A program made the translations under genes and the position numbers. From an uncultured Paraburkholderia sp. (GTDB taxonomy: Bacteria; Pseudomonadota; Gammaproteobacteria; Burkholderiales; Burkholderiaceae), in NCBI GenBank assembly GCA_940747215.1, contig CALNWS010000003.1, positions 1 through 64,000 of the forward strand: a stretch of 64,000 nt of DNA. Reading direction: 5' to 3'. Positions 40,789 to 50,827 of the stretch are shown here, piece after piece. Under the pieces are notes generated by a model. It saw only the letters and a list, made by a program, of their open reading frames with translations. It made no database searches and was not told where the DNA came from. Each line of letters opens with the position of its first letter. Within the stretch, counting starts at the first letter, position 1.

Positions 40789-41118
40789 GCTGTCGCGTAG
40801 GGTTCGCCTCTGGGCGAATGCTGCATCGGGATTCGTAGCCAACGCCACGTTTTCCTGATGCGGTAAACAAAACGCCACGAACTCACGTTCGTGGCGTTTT
40901 TTGTGATTTAAGAGTCGCTCGTTGGGGTCGCTATCTGGGGTCGCTCATTTAACGGCTGCTATCGAAAACTCTTTTTGAATGCGCGCTTAACGATGCGAAT
41001 TGCAACGCCGTTTTTTACAACGGTATTTACTTTCTCGCGCGCCCTTTCCATTTCTTTGCGCGCGGTTTAACGCATCGGTTTTTCGGACCGAAGCATTCGT
41101 ACTCCGGCCTGGAAAAAT
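40789..41118. other. Intergenic region between lipoprotein gene and dinG
   Basis: These 330 bases hold the terminator at 40868-40902 and little else. Two copies of GGGGTCGCT occur near 40923-40955. No gene is recognisable. Confidence 0.45.
40868..40902 (+). terminator. Rho-independent terminator after the small lipoprotein
   Basis: AAAACGCCACGAAC pairs with GTTCGTGGCGTTTT around a TCAC loop, followed by a T run. It is about 80 nt after the lipoprotein stop. Confidence 0.85.
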
Positions 41119-43365
41119 CTATCGCGCAGCTTCCGCGCTCTCTTCAAAGAACTCCCGCACGACTTCGATCTCGCGTGTGCGCTTGAACGGCGGCAGGCTC
41201 TGCCATATACGGCACCCATACGGTTTATCGACGAGACGTGTGTCGCAAATCATCAGCACGCCGCGATCGGTCTCAGCGCGAATCAAACGGCCTGCGCCCT
41301 GCTTCAGCGTGATGACGGCCTGCGGCAGTTGATGTACCGCAAACGGACTCAATCCTTTCTTTGTGAGCGCGTCGAGTCGCGCGGACAACACCGGATCGTC
41401 AGGCGGCGCAAACGGCAGCTTGTCGATCACGACGAGCGAGAGCGCATCGCCGCGCACGTCCACGCCTTCCCAGAGACTTTGGCTTCCTACGAAAATCGCA
41501 TTCCCATAAGAGCGGAAACGGTCGAGCAGTTCCATGCGGCTCGCATCGCCCTGCACAAGTAGCGGATAGTTCCAGCCACGCGCCTCGATCGTATCGCGCA
41601 GCTTGGCTGCGATACGGTCCACGGCACGCAACGTCGTGCACAACATGAACACGCCGCCGCCCGACGCTTCGATCGCGGGCAACGCGGCATCGAACACGGC
41701 GTCGGTGAACATCGGCGACGACGGCTGCGGCATATTGCGCGGCACATACAGAAGCCCTTGCGCCGGATAGTCGAACGGGCTCGGCAACGTCATCGAACGT
41801 TTGGCGTTCAGGCCCATCTGCGCTGCGTAGTGCGTGAAGTCGCCGCGCACGGACAACGTGGCCGACGTGAAGATCCATGCGCGCGGCACGCCCGCGCGCT
41901 GCTTCGCGAAGATCGGCGCGACCGAGAGCGGCGTCTCATGCAACTGCACGGTGCGTGAGAACACTTCGATCCAGCGCACCTTCTCGTTCGAATCGGCACG
42001 CTCAGCTTTCGGATCGGACGACGAGCCAGCATCGGCCGCCTGACGCTCCGTTTCAGTGAGCGGCGTGGTCCAGCCCGACAGCACGCCCTGCAACTCGCGC
42101 GCTCGACGCAGACACGCGCCGATCGACTCGGCACGCTCCACCTGTGCAGAGAGCGCGGACGCGAGCACATCCAGTTCGGTTTCGAGCGTTTCGAGCGCGG
42201 GGAAGAGCGCGTGATCGTCCGGCAACTGACCGATCGACAGACGCACCGAATCTTCCTTGAACGCGAGCCGAACGTCGCGCGCGGCACGCTCGAGCGTCGC
42301 GCCGAGCTTGACCCAATCCACCGCTTCGCGTGCGTGCCTCAAGCCTTCGGCGACGGAGTCGCGCGCGAGTTCGAGGAACTGCGTCGTGGATAGTGTCTCG
42401 CCGAAAAAGAACGTGGCCGTTTCGGGCAACTGGTGCGCTTCGTCGAAGATGACGGTGTTCGCGGTGGGCAGCAACTCGGCCATGCCGGTGTCGCGCAGCA
42501 TGATGTCCGCGAAGAAAAGGTGATGGTTCACCACCACGATGTCGGCCTGCTGCGCCTCGCGGCGCGCCTGCATGACAAAGCAGTCCTTGTAGTGCGGACA
42601 CTCCTGGCCGAGACAGTTGTCGCGCGTGGACGTGACCATGGACCACACCGCCGCCGTTTCCGGCACGCTCGCGAGTTCGGCCTTGTCGCCGGTGCGCGTG
42701 ATCTTCGCGAAGCGCACAATGTCCTGCAGATACGAGGTTTCTTGGCGCGACGGCAAACAGCCGTTGTCCGCGGTGCGCTGCAGATAGTAGTGGCACAGGT
42801 AGTTCGTGCGGCCCTTCAACATCGCGACCGAAACCGGTACTGCGAGCGCGTCGCGAACGGTCGGAATATCGCGCTGAAAAAGCTGATCCTGCAGATGCTT
42901 CGTGCCCGTCGACACGATCACCTTGCCGCCCCACAACATGGCCGGCACGAGGTACGCATAGGTCTTGCCGGTGCCCGTACCCGCTTCGACGATCAGCGTG
43001 TTTTCGCCGCCGTCGAGACCTTCGGTTTCGACGCTGCCCGTATCGCCTGCGGATTGCGCCGCTGCGTCGTTGCCGGACGTTTGCAGCTTGCGCGCCGGGT
43101 GCTTCTGCGCCTCGAACATCGCGGGTTCGGGCATCGCGCGGCCCGACGCTTCCATCGCGGCCGCCACGGCGCGCGACATTTCGATTTGCGATGCGCGCGA
43201 GCGATAGCCGTCGATCTGACGGGCAAGCAGGCCGTCGTCGGCAAAGATGTCGTTCAGACGGCGCGGATTCAGCGATGCGCTGAGCGCGGCGGCCACGGCG
43301 CCATCGCGAGGCTCGGCGCCGGATGAAGTATCAAGCGGTGAATTCAAGGCAAGCGTTTCCTGCAA
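41119..43365 (-). CDS. dinG: ATP-dependent DNA helicase DinG
   Basis: DinG is a 5'-3' XPD-like superfamily 2 helicase with an iron-sulfur cluster, acting on R-loops and forked DNA. The 748-residue frame is intact. Walker A is VEAGTGTGKTYAYLVPAML. Four cysteines lie in the Fe-S domain (YLCHYY, NGCLPS, CLGQECPHYKDC). The DEAH box is VIFDEAHQLPE. Motif VI is VITLKQGAGRLIRAETDRGV. The N-terminal part before residue 60 is less conserved, and the start is chosen from the first ATG after the DUF465 gene; a nearby internal start is possible. Confidence 0.93.
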   Translation of the reverse strand: MQETLALNSPLDTSSGAEPRDGAVAAALSASLNPRRLNDIFADDGLLARQIDGYRSRASQIEMSRAVAAAMEASGRAMPEPAMFEAQKHPARKLQTSGNDAAAQSAGDTGSVETEGLDGGENTLIVEAGTGTGKTYAYLVPAMLWGGKVIVSTGTKHLQDQLFQRDIPTVRDALAVPVSVAMLKGRTNYLCHYYLQRTADNGCLPSRQETSYLQDIVRFAKITRTGDKAELASVPETAAVWSMVTSTRDNCLGQECPHYKDCFVMQARREAQQADIVVVNHHLFFADIMLRDTGMAELLPTANTVIFDEAHQLPETATFFFGETLSTTQFLELARDSVAEGLRHAREAVDWVKLGATLERAARDVRLAFKEDSVRLSIGQLPDDHALFPALETLETELDVLASALSAQVERAESIGACLRRARELQGVLSGWTTPLTETERQAADAGSSSDPKAERADSNEKVRWIEVFSRTVQLHETPLSVAPIFAKQRAGVPRAWIFTSATLSVRGDFTHYAAQMGLNAKRSMTLPSPFDYPAQGLLYVPRNMPQPSSPMFTDAVFDAALPAIEASGGGVFMLCTTLRAVDRIAAKLRDTIEARGWNYPLLVQGDASRMELLDRFRSYGNAIFVGSQSLWEGVDVRGDALSLVVIDKLPFAPPDDPVLSARLDALTKKGLSPFAVHQLPQAVITLKQGAGRLIRAETDRGVLMICDTRLVDKPYGCRIWQSLPPFKRTREIEVVREFFEESAEAAR

Positions 43366-43411
43366 AGTCCGGCTCGCGCGGCACGCGCCCGGCGCCTGCC
43401 AAGCCGCGAAC

Positions 43412-43669
43412 TCAGGCGCGTGCGTCCGGTTCGAGCTGCAATTGCAGCAAGATGATGGTGTCCTTGACTTTGAGTTTGCGCTTTTTCAGGCGCTGCAACT
43501 CGAAGTCGTCGATGCCGGGCTCATCCGACATTCGGTCGATCAATCGGTCAAGCCCGCTATGCTCCGATTCCAGTTGCAGAATGCGGTCGCGAAGCGTGTC
43601 CGCGTTGATGACGTGATGTTGATATCGCGCATGCTCGCCTCCTCTCGTCGACGGCACGGATAGCGCCAT
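43412..43669 (-). CDS. DUF465 (YdcH-like) small coiled-coil protein; probable indel at the N-terminus
   Basis: The body is a good DUF465 protein: VINADTLRDRILQLESEHSG, then IDRMSDEPGIDDFELQRLKK and a basic C-terminal helix. Reading from the ATG at 43632, preceded by AGGAGGCGAGC, gives MRDINI and then the wrong frame, because one base is missing near 43617. The span from 43632 is 221 bp, not a multiple of three. An upstream ATG at 43669 keeps the frame (MALSVPSTRG...) but has no evident ribosome site. It is therefore either a fresh pseudogene or expressed with a longer N-terminus. It is upstream of dinG on the same strand. Confidence 0.6.
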   Translation of the reverse strand: MALSVPSTRGGEHARYQHHVINADTLRDRILQLESEHSGLDRLIDRMSDEPGIDDFELQRLKKRKLKVKDTIILLQLQLEPDARA

Positions 43670-43884
43670 GCGACCCTTTGCCTGAGGTTGCTGTCCGGCT
43701 TAAAATGCGTAATTGCTCATATTGCGACTACGGTCCTGCGACGGTGTGTGGCTTCGTGCGTGACGACTGTGCGTCATGCTCCCGGCACCACGCCTGCTGC
43801 CATTACAGCACGACGTCATGAAGTACGCCCGCGGAAGTAAGCTCGCGAAGTGAGCCCGCTAGACGCACTCGCCCACCACACCGC

Positions 43885-44952
43885 TTACTGCTGCAGCTTC
43901 TGCTGCTGCTCGAGTTCCTGCTGCTTCAACTGATCCTGACGCTTCTGCTCGGCTTTCTCCGCCGCTTGCTTCTGACGCTGCTCGACGTCGGCCTTATGCT
44001 GTGCGGCGTCGGCCTGCTTCTTCTCGAAGCTCTGCTGCTTCTGCACGCGCTCCTGAGCCTTCTGCACACCTTGTGCACGGGCTTCGGCAAGCTTGCGCTG
44101 GTAGTCGCTCTGCTTCTGGTCGTAGGCCTGCTGGTTCGCCGCCGCTTTCGACGGGCTAAGCTGTGCCTGATCGATCTGATGCTGACGCTGCTTGTCGTCG
44201 TAGGCTTGGGCATTGCGCGCGTCTTCCGCGGCGCGCTGCGGCGCGCTCGCTTCGTCCTGCGCACGTTTGATCGCGGCCTGCTCGTCGCGCTCACGGGCGC
44301 GCTCGGCGCGCTGCTCGCCGTCGAGCGCCAGTTGTTCCTTGCGAATGTCCGCCTGCACCGAGCGCATGCTGTCACGCGCCTTGTTCAGACAATGATTAAC
44401 GAAGAACTTGCTGTAACAGTCGTGCTCGGCAACCGTATACTGGTAGTTGTTATCGTTGCTGCGCTGATTGAGCGTTTTCTGACGTGCGTCGAATTCGCCG
44501 CACAGCGCGGCATTTTTGCTCGCGCTCTCTGCGCTGGCGTCGCTCGCCGACAAAGCGCCGGCAGCGCCATCGTTACCGTTTGCATCCATTGCCTGACCGA
44601 TTTGCGCCGATGCGGACGATGCCGCACTCTGCGCCATCGCGGGCGTAGGCGTGCCAAGCGTCAGAGCCATAACGCATGACGCACACGATGCGGTGCGCGG
44701 CGCGATTGCCTGCACGGACCGCACGGCCGAACCCGGCCCAGCGAACGAAGTACGCGGCGAATGCGACAGGTGCGAAGGCACGCGCAATGACAGGCGCAAA
44801 GCGCGCGCAAAAACCAGCGACAGTTTTGACAAGCGAGAGACCAAGCGGAAGCCCAGGCGGTTGTTGGACAGGGAGATCGGCAACGTCGTCGAGGGTCGAC
44901 GGAACATGCTCGAAATTCTATCATCCTGCGGTTGTGGGCCCTTTTTTGGCAT
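43885..44952 (-). CDS. Exported coiled-coil protein of unknown function, Gln/Lys/Ala-rich
   Basis: The open frame has 355 residues but the true start is probably later. A signal-like stretch, [20 protein letters not shown] (about residues 89-108), would fit a GTG start at 44724. The mature protein has a short Ala/Ser linker, then a cysteine-containing segment ([40 protein letters not shown]) and from about residue 190 a long helix rich in Gln, Lys, Ala and Arg, ending in a low-complexity Gln-rich tail. This looks like a periplasmic coiled coil. No catalytic motif is seen. It is divergent from tex. The function is unknown. Confidence 0.7.
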   Translation of the reverse strand: MPKKGPQPQDDRISSMFRRPSTTLPISLSNNRLGFRLVSRLSKLSLVFARALRLSLRVPSHLSHSPRTSFAGPGSAVRSVQAIAPRTASCASCVMALTLGTPTPAMAQSAASSASAQIGQAMDANGNDGAAGALSASDASAESASKNAALCGEFDARQKTLNQRSNDNNYQYTVAEHDCYSKFFVNHCLNKARDSMRSVQADIRKEQLALDGEQRAERARERDEQAAIKRAQDEASAPQRAAEDARNAQAYDDKQRQHQIDQAQLSPSKAAANQQAYDQKQSDYQRKLAEARAQGVQKAQERVQKQQSFEKKQADAAQHKADVEQRQKQAAEKAEQKRQDQLKQQELEQQQKLQQ

Positions 44953-45100
44953 TTATGGCAAAATGTCCCGCTCTAGCCACCTGCCCGCAGTGCGCGGGTA
45001 TGCCGCTGCGGCACGTCACGGCGCGTGCCGGCGTACCCGGGCGCACCGCAACCGGACGCGTCACGCGCGGCCATCGAGTCAGCAGGAACACCAAGAGCTT

Positions 45101-47452
45101 ATGACGGAAACCGTAGCACTCAAGATCGTACAGCGCATCGTCTCCGAACTCTCCGTCCAGCCGCGCCAAGTCGCGGCTGCGGTGCAACTTCTCGACGAAG
45201 GCGCGACTGTTCCGTTCATCGCCCGCTACCGTAAGGAAGTGACCGACAATCTCGACGACACACAACTGCGTAATCTCGAGGAACGCCTGCTGTATCTGCG
45301 CGAACTCGAAGACCGGCGCGCGGCGATCGTCGCGAGCATCGACGAACAGGACAAGCTCACGGACGAGCTGCGCGCGGCGATCGAAGGCGCCGACAGCAAA
45401 CAGGTGCTCGAAGATCTGTATCTCCCGTACAAGCCGAAACGCCGCACACGCGCGCAGATCGCCCGCGAGGCCAGCCTACAACCGCTCGCCGACGCTCTAC
45501 TCGGCAACCCGCTGCTCGACCCGCAAGCCGAAGCCGCGGCCTATGTGGACGCCGAAAAAGGCGTGGCCGACGTGAAGGCCACACTCGACGGCGCGCGCGA
45601 CATTCTGTCGGAACAGTTCGGCGAAACGGCCGAACTGCTCGGCAAGCTGCGCGACTATCTGTTCAACCAGGGCGTGGTGTCGTCGAAGGTGGTGGACGGT
45701 AAGGAAACCGCCGAAGAAGAAAAATTCCGCGATTACTACGACTACGCCGAAACCATCCGCACCGTGCCGTCGCATCGCGCGCTCGCACTCTTTCGCGGCC
45801 GCAACGCGGGCGTGCTGATGATCAAGCTCGGCTTCGGCGAAGAACTCGACGCGCAGGTACCGCATCCGGGCGAGGCGCTGATCGCGCGTCACTTCGGCAT
45901 CGCGAATCAGAACCGTCCCGCCGACAAGTGGCTCTCCGACGTGTGCCGCTGGTGCTGGCGCGTGAAGGTGCAGCCGCATATCGAAAACGAGCTGCTCACG
46001 AATCTGCGCGACGAAGCCGAACACGAAGCCATTCGTGTGTTCGCACGCAATCTGAAAGACCTGCTGCTCGCCGCGCCCGCTGGCCCGCATGCCGTGATCG
46101 GCCTCGATCCCGGCATGCGTACCGGCGTGAAGGTGGCCGTGGTCGACCGCACCGGCAAGGTGCTCGCCACCGACGTCATCTATCCGCACGAGCCTCGCCG
46201 CGACTGGGACGACTCGATCGCGAAACTCGCGCGCCTGTGTGCGCAGACGCAGGCCGAGCTGATCAGCATTGGCAATGGCACGGCGTCGCGTGAAACGGAC
46301 AAGCTCGCGAGCGATCTGATCGCGCGTCATCCGGAATTCAAGTTGCAGAAGATCGTCGTGTCCGAAGCCGGTGCGTCGGTGTATTCAGCCTCCGAACTCG
46401 CGGCGAAGGAATTCCCGGACATGGACGTGTCGCTGCGCGGCGCGGTGTCGATCGCGCGCCGTCTGCAGGACCCGCTCGCGGAACTCGTGAAAATCGAGCC
46501 GAAGGCGATCGGTGTCGGTCAGTATCAGCACGACGTCAATCAGCGCGAACTGGCCCGCTCGCTCGACGCGGTGGTCGAAGACTGCGTGAACGCCGTGGGC
46601 GTGGACGCAAACACGGCATCGGTCGCGCTGCTCGCGCGCGTGTCGGGTTTGAACGCGACGCTCGCGCGCAATATCGTCGACTATCGCGACGCGAACGGCC
46701 CGTTCCCGTCGCGCGAGCATCTGCGCAAGGTGCCGCGTCTCGGCGACAAAACTTTCGAACAGGCAGCCGGCTTTTTGCGCATCAACAACGGTGAAAATCC
46801 GCTGGATCGCTCGTCCGTGCACCCGGAAGCGTACCCGGTCGTAGAGCGCATGCTCGTGAAGATCAGCAAGCATGTCGGCGAAGTGCTCGGCAATCGCGAC
46901 GCGTTGCGTGGCCTGTCGGCCGCGGAATTCGTCGACGAACGTTTCGGCCTGCCGACCGTGCGCGACATTCTGCTCGAACTGGAAAAGCCCGGCCGCGATC
47001 CGCGTCCCGAGTTCAAGACCGCGACGTTCCATGAAGGCGTCGAAAAGGTCAGCGACCTGACGCCGGGCATGGTGCTCCAAGGTGTGGTGACGAACGTGGC
47101 GGCCTTCGGCGCATTCATCGACGTGGGCGTGCATCAGGACGGCCTGGTCCACGTGTCGGCCATGTCAACGAAATTCATCAAGGATCCGCACGAGGTCGTC
47201 AAGGCCGGTCAGATCGTCAAGGTGAAGGTGCTGGAAGTCGACGTGAAGCGTCAGCGTATTGCGCTCACCATGCGCATGGACGAAGAAGTCGGCGCAGCGT
47301 CGACTTCGCGCAGCGGCGGTGGCGCACAGCAGGATCGTGGCAGCTTCTCGCGCTCGGGTGGCGGTGGCCGTGGCGCGTCGCAGCAGCGCTCGCGTGAGCC
47401 GGAACCGGGCGGCGCAATGGCCGCTGCTTTCGCCAAGCTCAAGCAGAAGTAA
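45101..47452 (+). CDS. tex: Transcription accessory protein Tex
   Basis: Tex is a nucleic-acid-binding protein that associates with RNA polymerase. The start ATG at 45101 ([20 protein letters not shown]) is chosen over a longer in-frame extension because it matches the family N-terminus. The helical N-domain has [18 protein letters not shown]. The YqgF/RNase H-like domain begins [18 protein letters not shown]. The helix-hairpin-helix is [20 protein letters not shown]. The S1 RNA-binding domain is [20 protein letters not shown] near the end, followed by a Gly/Arg/Ser-rich tail. At 783 residues it is full length and intact. Confidence 0.95.
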   Translation: MTETVALKIVQRIVSELSVQPRQVAAAVQLLDEGATVPFIARYRKEVTDNLDDTQLRNLEERLLYLRELEDRRAAIVASIDEQDKLTDELRAAIEGADSKQVLEDLYLPYKPKRRTRAQIAREASLQPLADALLGNPLLDPQAEAAAYVDAEKGVADVKATLDGARDILSEQFGETAELLGKLRDYLFNQGVVSSKVVDGKETAEEEKFRDYYDYAETIRTVPSHRALALFRGRNAGVLMIKLGFGEELDAQVPHPGEALIARHFGIANQNRPADKWLSDVCRWCWRVKVQPHIENELLTNLRDEAEHEAIRVFARNLKDLLLAAPAGPHAVIGLDPGMRTGVKVAVVDRTGKVLATDVIYPHEPRRDWDDSIAKLARLCAQTQAELISIGNGTASRETDKLASDLIARHPEFKLQKIVVSEAGASVYSASELAAKEFPDMDVSLRGAVSIARRLQDPLAELVKIEPKAIGVGQYQHDVNQRELARSLDAVVEDCVNAVGVDANTASVALLARVSGLNATLARNIVDYRDANGPFPSREHLRKVPRLGDKTFEQAAGFLRINNGENPLDRSSVHPEAYPVVERMLVKISKHVGEVLGNRDALRGLSAAEFVDERFGLPTVRDILLELEKPGRDPRPEFKTATFHEGVEKVSDLTPGMVLQGVVTNVAAFGAFIDVGVHQDGLVHVSAMSTKFIKDPHEVVKAGQIVKVKVLEVDVKRQRIALTMRMDEEVGAASTSRSGGGAQQDRGSFSRSGGGGRGASQQRSREPEPGGAMAAAFAKLKQK

Positions 47453-47869
47453 AGTCGAGCGGATATAACTCCAGCAGAAATAAAGCGAGGCAGGCTGTGA
47501 AAAGCCTGTAAGCAAATTCCGCTGAGTCAGCTGCGGATTCCGGTTGAACGTGACCGGTCCTTTTAGTCAGCAGGGTGTCATCCCACACGAACCCTGTAAG
47601 ACGGGGTTCTGGGTAGATGTGTCTGATAGTTACATAGACTAGACGACCGGTCACGTTCAACCGGAATCGCTGATCAACCACCGTTCGCCGAAATCCGCAA
47701 AAGCTGACTGAAGCGGGATTGTTGCCGTTTTGAACGCAATCTCCCGAAGAGCGTTGCGTGCGACCCAGCTAGGTAAGACCCTTAGCTTACTTTCTCGAAA
47801 ATTTGACCGATGCGCGGTAAGATGCGCTTACTTTTTCGGCCGCAGAAGGCTGAAAGGCAAAACTAACCG
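47453..47869. other. tex-otsB intergenic region with inverted-repeat element
   Basis: 417 bases hold the inverted-repeat element at 47536-47668 and its flanks. The right flank carries GATTTCGGCGAAC-like text (minus strand) resembling the arms, as in the multiple terminal repeats of IS21-type elements. No host gene is visible. Confidence 0.5.
47536..47668. mobile_element. 133-bp element with perfect 24-bp inverted repeats, possible IS21-type remnant
   Basis: Perfect 24-bp inverted repeats at 47536-47559 and 47645-47668 (each beginning or ending GATTCCGGTTGAACGTGACC) enclose 85 bp without a coding frame. The outer flanks contain TCAGCT and GCGGATT on both sides, and a degenerate copy of the repeat near 47688-47700. 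Terminal arrays of GATTCCGG-type repeats are typical of IS21-family ends, so this may be an IS that has lost istAB, or a MITE derived from it. The family assignment is inference. Confidence 0.6.
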
Positions 47870-48619
47870 ATGCAAGCACTTCCGGCTGTTCTGTCTCCGA
47901 GCGAGACGGCTTTCTTCTTCGACTTCGACGGCACGCTCGTCGAACTCGCGCCCACGCCGGACGGTGTCGTGGTGCAACCTCGCGTGATCGAACTGCTCGC
48001 CGAACTGCGGCGCCTCACGAATGGCGCAGTGGCCGTGGTCTCGGGCCGCGGCATCGACAGCATCGACGCGTTTCTCGATATGCCCGATCTGCCGATTGCC
48101 GGTTTGCATGGCGCCGAGCGGCGCGACGCGAACGGCGACACGCAGCGCATCGGTTTTCACGACGAGCGTCTGTTGCGCATGGAGCAGGCGCTCGCGCAGG
48201 TCGTCAACGAAAACCCCGGCATGCTGCTCGAAATCAAGGGCGCGGCGCTCGCGCTGCATTACCGCAACGCGCCGGATCGCGAGGCAGCGGCGTGCCAGGC
48301 AACCGAGCGGCTTGTCGCCGACTATCCCGACGCGTACGTATTGCAGCCCGGCAAGATGGTCTACGAAATCAAGCCGGAAGACGTCGACAAGGGCCGCGCA
48401 GTGCGCGCGTTTCTGGAAGAGCCGCCGTTCGTCGGCCGCAAGCCGGTTTTCGCCGGCGACGATCTGACCGACGAGAAGGGCTTCGCCGTCGTCAATGAAC
48501 GCGGCGGCGTGTCGATCAAGGTCGGCGCCGGCGATACGACGGCGCATTCGCGTATCGATTCGGTGTCCGGTCTGCTCGACTGGCTCGAGTCGGTCGTCGC
48601 GGCGGCGCGCAAGGCATGA
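47870..48619 (+). CDS. otsB: Trehalose-6-phosphate phosphatase
   Basis: OtsB removes phosphate from trehalose-6-phosphate. It is a HAD-family protein of 249 residues. Motif I is FFFDFDGTLVELAP with both aspartates. VAVVSGRGIDSIDAFLDMPD is motif II. GLHGAERRD is the substrate-side loop. The late motif IV is VFAGDDLTDEKGFAVVNERGG. It is intact, while its partner otsA, 118 bp downstream, is destroyed, so OtsB has no local source of substrate unless trehalose-6-phosphate arises elsewhere. Confidence 0.95.
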   Translation: MQALPAVLSPSETAFFFDFDGTLVELAPTPDGVVVQPRVIELLAELRRLTNGAVAVVSGRGIDSIDAFLDMPDLPIAGLHGAERRDANGDTQRIGFHDERLLRMEQALAQVVNENPGMLLEIKGAALALHYRNAPDREAAACQATERLVADYPDAYVLQPGKMVYEIKPEDVDKGRAVRAFLEEPPFVGRKPVFAGDDLTDEKGFAVVNERGGVSIKVGAGDTTAHSRIDSVSGLLDWLESVVAAARKA

Positions 48620-48737
48620 CGGCATCGCGGTTGGCGTCACGGCTCGACATGTCGCTTGCATTGCAACTCGCAGCGCAGTTGGTTTCTCGTTTGGCAAACA
48701 CGGCGTACTCAATTCATCGTTTCGGGAATCGCGCTAC

Positions 48738-49992
48738 ATGAGCCGACTGATCATCGTATCGAACCGGGTTGCACCGATTTCGGAAGGCGGTCTGGCGGTC
48801 GGCGTCTACGACGCGCTGAAGGAAACCGGCGGCATGTGGTTCGGCTGGAGCGGCGACGTGCTGAACTCCGGCACGCCGCAGATCAAGGTCGAAGAACGTG
48901 GCCTCGTGACCTTCGCGACCATCGCGCTGATACGCCGCGACTACGACCAGTACTATCGCGGCTTCTCGAACGCCACGCTGTGGCCGGCGTTCCACTATCG
49001 CGCGGATCTGCTGCAATACGACCGGCATGACTTCGAAGGCTACTGGCGCGTCAATGGCTGGCTCGCGCAGCAGCTCGTGCCGCTACTGCGCGACGACGAC
49101 GTTATCTGGGTCCATGACTATCATCTGATTCCCTTCGCGCAGGCGCTGCGTGTGGCCGGCGTGAAAAACCGCATCGGCTTTTTCCTGCATATTCCGTTTC
49201 CGGCGTCGCAAGTGCTGCTCGCCGTGCCGCCTCACCGAGAGCTGGTCGAGGCACTGTGCTCGTTCGATCTGCTCGGTTTCCAGACCGTGCCGGATCTGCG
49301 CGCGTTCTGCGACTACGTCGTCAACGAGGCGAACGGCACCGGTCGACGTTTCGTCGAACGGACCGCTCACGGTGCATGCGTTCGGCCGCACGCTGAAGGC
49401 TTCGGCTTATACGATCGGCGTCTATCCGGACGAAATCGCCGAACTTGCGAAAGCCGGCGAGCGCGGCAAGCCGGTTCGGACGATGAAGGCCACGCTGCAT
49501 TCGCGCAAGCTGATCATGAGTGTGGACCGTCTCGATTATTCGAAAGGACTGGTCGAGCGGTTTCGCGCGTTCGAGCGGCTGCTCGAACACTCTGCGGATC
49601 AGTGCAACAAGGTGTCGTTCCTGCAGATCGCGCCGCCCACGCGCGCCGATATGCACGCGTATCAGGACATTCGTCTGCAACTCGAAGGCGAGTCTGGACG
49701 TATCAACGGACGTTTCGCCGAGCTGGACTGGACACCGATCCTCTACATCCACAAGCAATACGAGCGCTCGGTGCTCGCGGCGCTGATGCGCACCGCGCAC
49801 GTGGGCTACGTCACGCCGTTGCGCGACGGCATGAATCTGGTCGCGAAGGAGTACGTGTCGGCGCAGGATCCGGAGAATCCGGGCGTGCTCGTGTTGTCGC
49901 ACTTCGCGGGCGCCGCGCAGGAACTGGAGGGCGCGCTGATCTTCAATCCGGTCGACATTGAAGTATGCGATCCACGAACGACGTTCCCCAGA
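48738..49992 (+). pseudogene. otsA: Trehalose-6-phosphate synthase, frameshifted and cut by an IS66 remnant
   Basis: OtsA makes trehalose-6-phosphate from UDP-glucose and glucose-6-phosphate (glycosyltransferase family 20). The start at 48738 gives MSRLIIVSNRVAPISEGGLA. The active-site segment DDDVIWVHDYHLIPFAQALR and IGFFLHIPFPASQVL are present. One inserted base near 49341 shifts the frame, which resumes VSSNGPLTVHAFGRTLKAS, then LIMSVDRLDYSKGLVERF and GYVTPLRDGMNLVAKEYVSA. After NPVDIE the frame is disturbed again and homology fades at 49992, where IS66-type sequence begins. The last 40 or so residues are missing. Confidence 0.93.
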
Positions 49993-50540
49993 GTAAGGTA
50001 GCGGAGCGCGTGAGGTGTGGTAGTGAAGCGGGTCAGCGGAGGTCGGCCGGCATTTTCCGGGGAAGCAACGCGTCATGGTTGTCGACGGTCTTGGCCAGAG
50101 GCAGGCGCTGGAACAGCCAGGTGAGGTACCGGTAAGGATCGATGCTGTTTGCTTTGCAGGTCTCGGCGAGCGTATGGAGATTGGCGCTCGCGTTCGCGCC
50201 TTCGACGGTCTGAGAACAGCCATCCGCGGCGTCCCACGCAGAACGGTCGAATCGCATTCTCACAGGTATTGTTGCTGATGGGCCAACTGCCGTTCTCGAT
50301 GATGTAGCGGATCAGCTTCGGCCACTGCGTGCGCAGATAGGTCAGTCCTTTGCCGAGCAAGCTTTTTGGTACGACGCCGGGCGATGTTGTTGTAGGGCTC
50401 GTAGCCGTCGGTCATCATGACCGCGCCCTCGCGGATCCCGGTGAACAGCTTGTCGGCCAGCCTGGTGCCGCGCCCCGGTGTATAGGTGTGAAGCACCGGA
50501 TGCGCACGCCCGAATCGGTCATTTTCGGTCAGCATGAGTG
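49993..50540 (-). mobile_element. IS66-family transposase remnant
   Basis: The minus strand carries pieces of an IS66 transposase (TnpC). They are MTDGYEPYNNIARR near 50425, then, after a deletion, KGLTYLRTQWPKLIRYIIEN with GSWPISNNTCENAIRPFCVG RRGWLFSD (frames split), and the tail GANASANLHTLAETCKANSI DPYRYLTWLFQRLPLAKT ending near 50038. The left edge at 49993 starts GTAAGG, like the GTAAG terminal repeat of IS66 elements. The N-terminal half and the other end are gone. The insertion ends otsA. No intact transposase remains, so it is an old insertion. Confidence 0.85.
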
Positions 50541-50635
50541 GTCCCGTTTTTTGTGGTCTTGTTTTGATTATGGACGCAATGCGGGATCGGCGCTATCTTC
50601 GGCCACGAACGGAACGACAGCGGAAGACGCAAATG

Positions 50636-50668
50636 AAAAAGGCCTCACAAGCAATGCTTGTGAGGCCT
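50636..50668 (-). terminator. Rho-independent terminator after tRNA-Pro
   Basis: GGCCTCACAAGC (50641-50652) pairs with GCTTGTGAGGCC (complementary, ending 50667) around a short AAT loop. The A run at 50636-50640 gives a T tract on the minus strand, 10 nt after tRNA-Pro. Confidence 0.88.
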
Positions 50669-50673
50669 TGAAT

Positions 50674-50754
<81 letters not shown>

Positions 50755-50827
50755 AACAACTAAAAATTATAACAGACACTTCATTCGAATAGAACTGGCC
50801 TCAACGAACAAAGCATCTCTTCTTCTA

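Noticed and set aside
47536..50540. A composite transposon carrying otsB-otsA between the inverted-repeat element and the IS66 remnant
   Set aside because: The two elements look like different families, the IS66 copy is incomplete, and otsBA is a normal Burkholderia chromosomal pair.
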